64,000 bases of DNA from Paractinoplanes lichenicola (GTDB taxonomy: Bacteria; Actinomycetota; Actinomycetes; Mycobacteriales; Micromonosporaceae), in contig NZ_JAENHO010000001.1 in assembly GCF_016785085.1 (NCBI RefSeq), forward strand, positions 310,001 to 374,000, given 5' to 3'. The notes under the pieces were generated by a model. The model was given only the letters and a program-made list of their open reading frames with translations, did no database searches and was not told the DNA's origin. The translations under genes and the position numbers were made by a program. This document shows, piece by piece, positions 57,606 through 64,000 of this stretch (the stretch's first letter is position 1; each line of letters begins with the position of its first letter).

Positions 57606-58409
57606 TCAGAGCGCCTGCTCCGCGCTGCACCACCAGCTCGTACGCCCACCGACCGCGCTCATCGTCATCGGGGCGCCGTCGCGGGGGCAGCGGCCGCCCG
57701 CCCGGCGGAACGGGATCACCTTCAGGGTGTGCACCCCGCCGTCCCGGATCGCCGAGCTCACCGCCCGGCGGGTGGCCCGCAGCAGCCGGGCGACGTCGTC
57801 GTCGGTCAGCTTGTCGACGCGGCGGCCCGGGTTGATCCGGGCCGCCCACAGGATCTGGTCGGCCAGCAGGTTGCCGATCCCGGCCACGGCCTCCTGGTCG
57901 AGCAGGCGGGCCTTGACCGGGGCGGTGCCGAAGGCCAGCGCCGCCCGGAACTGGGCCGGGGTGATCGTGGCGGCGTCCGGCCCGAGCGACTCGACCGGCG
58001 GATCGAGCCGCACCCGCCCCAGCCGGCGCGGGTCGACCAGCATCAGCCGGCCCCCGTCGGCGAAGTCCAGCGCGAACCGCGACCATCGGTAGTCACCGGC
58101 CTGCCGCCGGCCCTCCCAGTAGTCGCCGCCGTCGACCTCGCCGCCGTCCGCGTCGGCGATCACGATCTTGCCGGACATGCCGAGGTGGATGCCCAGCTCG
58201 GGGCCGCCCTCGCCGGTGTCGCACCACATGCTCTTGCCCCGCCGGTGCGCGACCACGAGCGACCGGCCCACCAGCGCGTTCTTGATCTGCCCGGGGCTGT
58301 GCGGCCGGCACACCCACGTGTCGGTGTCGTCCACGCCGACGATCGCGCGCCCCAGCCCGGACCGCTCGATCACCGCCCGCGCCGACTCGACTTCCGGCAG
58401 CTCCGGCAT
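57606..58409 (-). CDS. Formamidopyrimidine-DNA glycosylase / endonuclease VIII family protein
   Basis: Fpg/Nei DNA repair glycosylase of 267 residues. MPELPEVE at the start gives the catalytic Pro-Glu pair; the H2TH domain is present ('EAVAGIGNLLADQILWAARINPGRR', about 165-190), and Lys/Arg of the lesion loop are plausible. The C-terminal zinc finger is eroded: the first Cys (GRCPRDG) and third Cys (WWC) remain but the second and fourth are Asp and a non-Cys (SAEQ). Several actinobacterial paralogues use zincless fingers, so activity may persist. It is convergent with the esterase operon, 3 bases between stops. Confidence 0.87.
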   Translation of the reverse strand: MPELPEVESARAVIERSGLGRAIVGVDDTDTWVCRPHSPGQIKNALVGRSLVVAHRRGKSMWCDTGEGGPELGIHLGMSGKIVIADADGGEVDGGDYWEGRRQAGDYRWSRFALDFADGGRLMLVDPRRLGRVRLDPPVESLGPDAATITPAQFRAALAFGTAPVKARLLDQEAVAGIGNLLADQILWAARINPGRRVDKLTDDDVARLLRATRRAVSSAIRDGGVHTLKVIPFRRAGGRCPRDGAPMTMSAVGGRTSWWCSAEQAL

Positions 58410-58488
58410 GGTGTCCTCCCGTACGACGTCCCGCTCCACCGGTGCCCCGAGCGCGCGTCCCCAACCCTCGGTGACCCGATCGAGCGTT

Positions 58489-58698
58489 TCAGGAGGCCAT
58501 TCGATCACGCAGTGAGCGCGGGCGCAGGTCGGTCCAGGTGCGTTCCACGTAGTCGAGGCACGCGGCCCGGGACTCCTCGCCGAACGCGACCGTCCAGCCC
58601 GCGGGCACGTCGACGAACGAGGGCCACAGCGAGTGCTGGTCCTCGTCGTTGACCAGCACCAGGTAGCGGCCGTCGGGGTCCTCGAAGGGGTTGGTCAT
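58489..58698 (-). CDS. MbtH-like protein
   Basis: 69-residue MbtH family chaperone that binds and activates NRPS adenylation domains. The signature is nearly complete: [32 protein letters not shown], and the [15 protein letters not shown] tail. ATG 58698 overlaps the NRPS stop (ATGA), so it is co-translated with the NRPS that it serves. Confidence 0.95.
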   Translation of the reverse strand: MTNPFEDPDGRYLVLVNDEDQHSLWPSFVDVPAGWTVAFGEESRAACLDYVERTWTDLRPRSLRDRMAS

Positions 58699-61600
58699 CG
58701 GACGGTCCTTTCGTAGAGGGCGGAGAGGGACAGGTCAGGGTCGGCGACCGCCGCGGTCAGCAGGCGCCGGAACTGCGAACCGAGCGCCACCATGTCCGCG
58801 TGCGTGAAGCGACCCTCGGCGTATTCCAGGTCGCAATGCACCGGACGGTCGTCGGCGGGCTCGTAAAAGCTCAGCGTCAGCTCGGCCCGCAGCGCCCCGG
58901 TCGGCAGCGACTCCAGCGCGAAGCCACCGACGTCGGCCAGCCGCGCCTCCTCGTGATGCACGATCATCACGTGTGGCGTGCGGCCGAGCGCGTCGAACGG
59001 CAGGTCCTGACGGTCAAGAGCGCCAAGATCGGTTTCCCGTACGCGGGACAGCAGCTCGGCGAACGTCGGATCCCCGCCCGTGCCGGTCCGCAGCACCACC
59101 GTGTTGAGGAAGCAGCCCACGAGGTCGGCCAGCGCCGGTTCCGAGCGGCCGGCCACCAGCGCCCCGATGGGCAGGTCGGGGCCGGCGCCCGAGCCGGTCA
59201 GCAGCGCGGCCAGGGCGGCGTGGAAGACCATGAACATGCTGGTTCCCGTACGCCGGGCCAGCTCGTCGACCGCACGGTGGGTCGCCCCGTCGAGCACGAT
59301 CGGCACCAGCCCGCCACGCCCGGTCGGCTCCCCCACCGCGCCCGGCAGTTCCAGGCGCGGCATTCCGTCGAGCTGTGCCCGCCACTGAGCGAGCTGACGG
59401 GCGTACACGGAGGCCGGGTCGGCCGGGTCGCCGAGCAGCGCGTACTGCCACTTGGTGTAGTCGGCGTAGTCGACCGGCAGCGGCGGAACCGGGGTGCCCT
59501 CGTACGCGGCGGCCAGGTCGCGGATCAGCGGCACCACCGACCACTCGTCCACGCCGAGGTGGTGCACGGTCAGCAGGACGGCCTGGTTGCCCAGCATCCG
59601 GGCCCGCAGCGGCGCGCGCCCGAGCATGTCGACCGGTTCGCGGCTGAGCCGGGCCAGCTGCTCCTCGAGGGACTCGTCGGTGCGGTCGACCCGTTCCAGC
59701 TCGGGCCGCTCGACGTCGACCCGCCACAGCTCGCCGGCCGCCCAGCGATACCCGGTGCGCAGCGGCGCATGCCGTTCCACCACGGCGTCGAGCGCGGCCG
59801 CGAACGTGTTGCCGTCGACCCCGCGGAAGACAAAGGCCAGATCCCAGCCCCCGTACGGGGAACTGGCCAGGCTTCGCTGCACGGGAGCGGCCCGCCCGTC
59901 GGCTTCCTCGGCGGACGGCCGCGCGACCAACGCAGGCCGGTCGGAGTCGGCCCGGTCGATCAGGCGGGCCAGGCCGGCCACGGTCGGCGAGTCGAACACG
60001 TCGCGCACCCGCAGGTCGGCCCCGAATGCCGAGCGCACCCCGCCGATCAGGCGCATGCACGACATCGAGTGCCCGCCGAGCGCGAAGAAGTTGTCGTCCA
60101 CACCCACCCGGGGCAGCCCCAGGATGTCGGCGAAGAGCGACGCCAGCCGGGTCTGCACCTCGGTGGCCGGGGCCGCGTCGCCGGCCAGCGCCGCCCAGTC
60201 GGGGGCGGGCAGCCGGCGCCGGTCCACCTTGCCGTTCGGGGTGCGCGGCAGGTCGCCGTCGACCGCCACGATCAGCGCGGGCACCAAATAGCTGGGCAGC
60301 CGGGCGGCCAGGTCGTCGCGCACGGCGACCGGGTCGACGGCGCCGTCCGCGGCCGTCACGTAGCCGATGAGCCGGGTCGCGTCGCCCGTGCCGTCGACGA
60401 CGATGACCGCCTGCGCCACGTCCGGGTGCGCGGTCAGGGCCGTCTCCACCTCGGCCGGCTCGATCCGGTGGCCGCGGATCTTCACCTGGTCGTCGACGCG
60501 GCCCAGGAAGTCGATCAGGCCGTCGGCCCGCCACCGGGCGCGGTCGCCGGTGCGATACATGCGGGCGCCGGCCGGCCCGTACGGGTCGGCGACGAACCGC
60601 TCGCTGGTCAGCCCGGGGCGGCCGAGGTAGCCGCGGGCCAGCCCCCGGCCGGCGATGTAGAGCTCGCCGATCGCGCCCGGCGGCACCGGCTGCAGCCGCC
60701 GGTCCAGCACGTAGGCCACCGTGTTGGGGTCGGGCACCCCGATCGGCACCGCGCCCGCCCAGCCCGGCTGAGCCCGCCACAGCGTCGAGTTGACCGTCGC
60801 CTCGGTCAGCCCGTACGCGACGAACAAGCGCAGCGTGGCGGCCCAGCGCGAGATCACCTCGGGCGGGACCTGCTCGGTGCCGACCAGCACGGTCAGCCCG
60901 GCCGGCAGCTCGCAACCCGGCGGCAGCGCGGCTACCAGCGAGGGCGGCAGGATCGCGTGACTTACCTCGTACCGGGAAAGCAGTTGAGTCAGCGCGGGAC
61001 CGGGGGTGCGCGCCTCGTCGGGGGCGATCACCAGGCGGGCGCCCGAGGCCAGGGCCATCGAGAGCTCGAAGGCGAACACGTCGAAGCCGATCGAGGCGAA
61101 CTGCAGGATGCCGCTCTCAGCCGTCACGCCCATAGGGTCGATGCCCGTGGCGACCAGGCTGCCGATGCCCTCGTGGGTGACGGTCACGCCCTTGGGTCGG
61201 CCGGTCGAGCCCGAGGTGTAGATGACGTACGCGGCGTGGTCGATCCCCTCCGGTGCTTTGGGAACCTCGCCCTGCGGATGATCATCCTCGACGAGGATGC
61301 GAGCGACCCCGTCCACGTCGGGCAGCGTGCAGGCGACCGCATCCGTGGTGAGCACGTGCCGGGTGCCCGAGTCGGTCATCATGAAGGCCAGCCGGTCGGC
61401 CGGGTGCTGCAGGTCGAGCGGCAGGAACGCGGCGCCCAGCTCGAGCACGCTCATGACGGCCACGATCGTCTCGAGCGACCGCGGGGTGGCCACGGCGACG
61501 ATGCTTTCGGGTCGTACGCCGCGGGCGGCCAGCACCCCGGCCAGGCGACGGGCGCGGTCGGCGAGCTCGGCGTAGGTGAGCGTGCGGTCACCGTCGACCA

Positions 61601-64000
61601 CGGCGAGCGCGTCAGGGTTTTCGCCGACCCGCTGGGCGAACGCGGCGGAAAGGCTCAGTTCCTCGACCGTACGGGCTGAGTTGTTGAACTGGCGGAGCAC
61701 GCGCTCGCGCTCGTCGTCGACCAGGATGTCGAGCCCGCTCACCGGCTTCTCCGGGCTCGCCACCGCGGCCGTGGCCAGCGCGACCAGCCGCCGGGCCAGC
61801 AGTTCCACCGTCGGCCGGTCGAACAACTCCGTGCGGTAGGTAAGCCGTGCGGTCATCGCCTCCCCGCCACCCTCGGCCAGCTCCACCACCAGGTCGAACC
61901 GGGCGGTGCCGGTGTTCAGCGGCTCGTCCTCGACCTCGATCCCGGCCAGCGTGAACGCGTCAGCCGTGTTGTTGCGGTGCACGACCATGACCTGGAACAG
62001 CGGGTGCCTCGACAGCGACCGAGGCGGGTTGACCGCCTCGACAACTGCCTCGAAGGGCACGTCTTGGTTCTCGAAAGCGGTCAGATCGCCATCGCGGACT
62101 CGGGCCAGCAATCCGGCGAAGCTGGGATCGCCGCTGAGGTCGGTTCGCAGCACGAGCGTGTTGACGAAGAACCCGACCAGGTCGTGAAGGTCGTCCTCGG
62201 TGCGGCCGGCGATCGGCGCACCCAGCGGGATGTCGTCACCCGCGCCGATCCGATGCAGCAGAGCCGCGGTCAGCGCGTGGGCCACCATGAACGGGCTGGC
62301 CCCGATGTCGGTCGCCAGCCGCCGTAGACCACGGACAACCTCAACGGGCAGGTCGACTGTCACCTCGTCGCCGTCCGCGCTGGGCTCGGCCGAGCGAGGG
62401 CGGTCCAACGGCAGCAGGATCTCTTCAGGCGAACCCTCCAGGGCGGTGCGCCAGAACTCAAGCTGCTTCTCTTCCACCTGAGCGAGCAGGTCGCGCTGCC
62501 ACAGGGTGTAGTCGGCGTACTGCACCGGCAGCGGCTCTTCATGCCGGCCCTCGTGCGGGCCGGTGATGTCGGCTCGGCCCTCATAGGCCGCGGCCAGGTC
62601 GGCCAGGAACGGGCCGTCGGACCACTCGTCGGTCACGATGTGGTGCAGCAGCAGGATCAGCACGTGCTCGTCGGGGCCCTGGCGGATGAGAGTGGCCCGC
62701 AACGGCAGGTCGGCGGCCAGGTCGAACGGGCGGGCGGCGATCTCGGTCACGTCGCCGTCGTTTACCACTTCAAGCGGAGGGCGGGCCTCGTCCACGGGCA
62801 GGATCCGCTGGTACGGCTCGCCGTTGTCGGAGGCGATGACCGTACGGAGAATCTCGTGTTTTGCCACCACGGCGTGCAGGGCGTCGTGCAGCCGGTCGAC
62901 GTCGAGCGGGCCGCGCAGGCGCAGGGTCAGCGGGAAGTTGTAGGCCGCCGACGGGCCGTGCATCTGGTCGAGCACCCACAGGCGGCGCTGCGCGAACGAC
63001 AAGGGCAACCTGTCGGGCCTGGCCATCTTTTTCAGCGTCGGCCGCTTGGACTGAGAGCCGGTGACTCGCGCGGCCAGTTCGGCCACGGTGGGCGCCTCGA
63101 ACAGGTCGCGGATCGACAGTTCCGCCCCGAGCGCCGTACGGGCCCGGCTGACCAGGCGGATCGCGAGCAGCGAATGGCCGCCGAGGTCGAAGAAGCTGTC
63201 GTCGACGCCCACCTCGGGCACGTCGAGCAGGTCGGCGTAGATCTCGCAGAGCGCGGTCTCGGCCGGCGTGGACGGGGGCCGGGTGGCCGCCGTGGTCTGC
63301 ACCGTGGCCGCGGGCAGGGCCCGGACGTCGAGCTTGCCGTTGACCGTCAGCGGCAGGTGATCCACCGCGACCAGGGCGGCCGGGACCATGTAGTCGGGCA
63401 GGCGCTCCTTCAGATACTGGCGGACCTGCCGCAGCACCGTGTCGTCCTCGTCCCACTGCGGACCCCGTACGAGGTAACCGGCCAGCCGCTTGCCCGCGTC
63501 GACGACCACCGCGGCCTGCTTCACCGACGGGTGCCCGGCGAGGGCCGACTCGACCTCGCCCAGCTCGACCCGGTAGCCGCGGATCTTCACCTGGTCGTCG
63601 GTGCGGCCCAGGAAGTCGAGGTTGCCGTCGGGGCGCCGGCGCACGAGGTCGCCCGTGCGATACATCCGCTCCCCCGGCCCGCCGTACGGGTCGGCGACGA
63701 ACCGCTCGGCGGTCAGTCCCGCCTGCCGGTGGTAGCCGCGGGCCAGGCCGATCCCGGCGATGTAGAGCTCACCCGGCGCACCCGGGGCGGCCGGGCGCAG
63801 GAACTCGTCGAGGATGTAGGCGCGGGTGTTCCAGATCGCCTTGCCGACCGTCGGGGTGGCGCTGTCCTCGGTGCCGCCGCCGAGCGTGTTGATCGTGTAT
63901 TCGGTCGGACCGTACAGGTTGTAGCCGGTCACCCCGTCGGTGTCGCGCAGCCGGCTCCACACCGTGTCGGGCACGGCCTCGCCACCCAGCAGCACGAGCG
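58695..64000 (-). CDS. Non-ribosomal peptide synthetase, C-terminal part (A-PCP-C-A-PCP-C), N-terminus off window
   Basis: 1,768 visible codons; the frame is open through base 64000. Domain order from the edge: C-terminal half of an A domain ([18 protein letters not shown]10 NGKLDVRAL), PCP with [14 protein letters not shown] (about 268), C domain with HHIVTDEWS (about 452), full A domain (A3 [17 protein letters not shown]4 [10 protein letters not shown]5 [11 protein letters not shown]8 [20 protein letters not shown]10 [10 protein letters not shown]), PCP with [14 protein letters not shown] (about 1307) and a terminal C-like domain with HHLGVDEWS (about 1478). No thioesterase or reductase follows. 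My reading of the second A-domain code is D-V-F-I-L-G-A-V-N-(K), which I cannot assign to an amino acid. MbtH is coupled downstream. Product unknown. Confidence 0.93.
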   Translation of the reverse strand, partial: LVLLGGEAVPDTVWSRLRDTDGVTGYNLYGPTEYTINTLGGGTEDSATPTVGKAIWNTRAYILDEFLRPAAPGAPGELYIAGIGLARGYHRQAGLTAERFVADPYGGPGERMYRTGDLVRRRPDGNLDFLGRTDDQVKIRGYRVELGEVESALAGHPSVKQAAVVVDAGKRLAGYLVRGPQWDEDDTVLRQVRQYLKERLPDYMVPAALVAVDHLPLTVNGKLDVRALPAATVQTTAATRPPSTPAETALCEIYADLLDVPEVGVDDSFFDLGGHSLLAIRLVSRARTALGAELSIRDLFEAPTVAELAARVTGSQSKRPTLKKMARPDRLPLSFAQRRLWVLDQMHGPSAAYNFPLTLRLRGPLDVDRLHDALHAVVAKHEILRTVIASDNGEPYQRILPVDEARPPLEVVNDGDVTEIAARPFDLAADLPLRATLIRQGPDEHVLILLLHHIVTDEWSDGPFLADLAAAYEGRADITGPHEGRHEEPLPVQYADYTLWQRDLLAQVEEKQLEFWRTALEGSPEEILLPLDRPRSAEPSADGDEVTVDLPVEVVRGLRRLATDIGASPFMVAHALTAALLHRIGAGDDIPLGAPIAGRTEDDLHDLVGFFVNTLVLRTDLSGDPSFAGLLARVRDGDLTAFENQDVPFEAVVEAVNPPRSLSRHPLFQVMVVHRNNTADAFTLAGIEVEDEPLNTGTARFDLVVELAEGGGEAMTARLTYRTELFDRPTVELLARRLVALATAAVASPEKPVSGLDILVDDERERVLRQFNNSARTVEELSLSAAFAQRVGENPDALAVVDGDRTLTYAELADRARRLAGVLAARGVRPESIVAVATPRSLETIVAVMSVLELGAAFLPLDLQHPADRLAFMMTDSGTRHVLTTDAVACTLPDVDGVARILVEDDHPQGEVPKAPEGIDHAAYVIYTSGSTGRPKGVTVTHEGIGSLVATGIDPMGVTAESGILQFASIGFDVFAFELSMALASGARLVIAPDEARTPGPALTQLLSRYEVSHAILPPSLVAALPPGCELPAGLTVLVGTEQVPPEVISRWAATLRLFVAYGLTEATVNSTLWRAQPGWAGAVPIGVPDPNTVAYVLDRRLQPVPPGAIGELYIAGRGLARGYLGRPGLTSERFVADPYGPAGARMYRTGDRARWRADGLIDFLGRVDDQVKIRGHRIEPAEVETALTAHPDVAQAVIVVDGTGDATRLIGYVTAADGAVDPVAVRDDLAARLPSYLVPALIVAVDGDLPRTPNGKVDRRRLPAPDWAALAGDAAPATEVQTRLASLFADILGLPRVGVDDNFFALGGHSMSCMRLIGGVRSAFGADLRVRDVFDSPTVAGLARLIDRADSDRPALVARPSAEEADGRAAPVQRSLASSPYGGWDLAFVFRGVDGNTFAAALDAVVERHAPLRTGYRWAAGELWRVDVERPELERVDRTDESLEEQLARLSREPVDMLGRAPLRARMLGNQAVLLTVHHLGVDEWSVVPLIRDLAAAYEGTPVPPLPVDYADYTKWQYALLGDPADPASVYARQLAQWRAQLDGMPRLELPGAVGEPTGRGGLVPIVLDGATHRAVDELARRTGTSMFMVFHAALAALLTGSGAGPDLPIGALVAGRSEPALADLVGCFLNTVVLRTGTGGDPTFAELLSRVRETDLGALDRQDLPFDALGRTPHVMIVHHEEARLADVGGFALESLPTGALRAELTLSFYEPADDRPVHCDLEYAEGRFTHADMVALGSQFRRLLTAAVADPDLSLSALYERTVR

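Overview
The window is one contiguous piece of very GC-rich chromosome (about 70% or more) with dense gene packing, frequent GTG/TTG starts, many 4-bp ATGA/GTGA stop-start overlaps, and typical actinobacterial families: an ECF42 sigma factor with its DGPF partner, an AfsR/SARP-type regulator, an MmyB-like XRE regulator, a CebR-type operator, CBM2 fusions and an NRPS with MbtH. A filamentous actinomycete of the Micromonosporaceae type (Actinoplanes-like) is the best guess. That placement is inference; no rRNA or tRNA gene was seen.

Layout. 1-6.8 kb: serine hydrolase (cut by the window edge), an ECF42 sigma factor fused to a broken tyrosine-recombinase domain, a DGPF protein, DUF998, a polysaccharide deacetylase, a TetR remnant next to a truncated SDR, and an alpha/beta hydrolase. 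6.8-12.6 kb: a GH94 cellobiose phosphorylase under a CebR box, a decayed quinone-oxidoreductase gene, a 31-bp minisatellite, a DUF6461 protein and a palindromic MITE-like element. 12.6-24.6 kb: a largely translationally coupled catabolic operon (flavin monooxygenase, sugar-type ABC importer, acetoacetyl-CoA-synthetase-like ligase, TetR, SDR, APH-type kinase) divergent from an acyl-CoA dehydrogenase and a second SDR. The ligase/SDR/kinase/ACAD set resembles the levulinate (lva) 4-hydroxyacid pathway. 24.7-28.6 kb: an orphan LanC-like protein, two hydrolases and a 3-hydroxybutyrate-dehydrogenase-like SDR. 28.7-32.7 kb: an inverted-repeat element and a two-component system whose kinase carries a C-terminal extracytoplasmic domain paralogous to a small neighbouring membrane protein. 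32.7-38.4 kb: SARP/AfsR regulator, SDR/XRE pair and a secreted protein.

38.5-48.4 kb: an amino-sugar or glycoside uptake and degradation operon (CUT1 ABC importer, NagB-like protein, GH4, BadF-type kinase, GH3, TRIC channel) divergent from a GntR/UTRA regulator with clustered operator half-sites. 48.6-54.9 kb: TetR/membrane pair, ECF sigma with membrane partner, TasA-like and other secreted proteins, a MarR-type regulator with a Cys cluster plus an AhpD-like protein, and DUF4184. 55-57.6 kb: two coupled secreted carbohydrate esterases (CE2-like, CBM2-CE12-like) behind a second CebR-type box, so cellobiose signalling probably links them to GH94. 57.6-64 kb: a Fpg/Nei glycosylase with an eroded zinc finger, MbtH and the C-terminal part of an NRPS running off the right edge.

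Scattered over all genes, the hexamer CGTACG is strongly over-represented in every reading frame, apparently independent of what it encodes.
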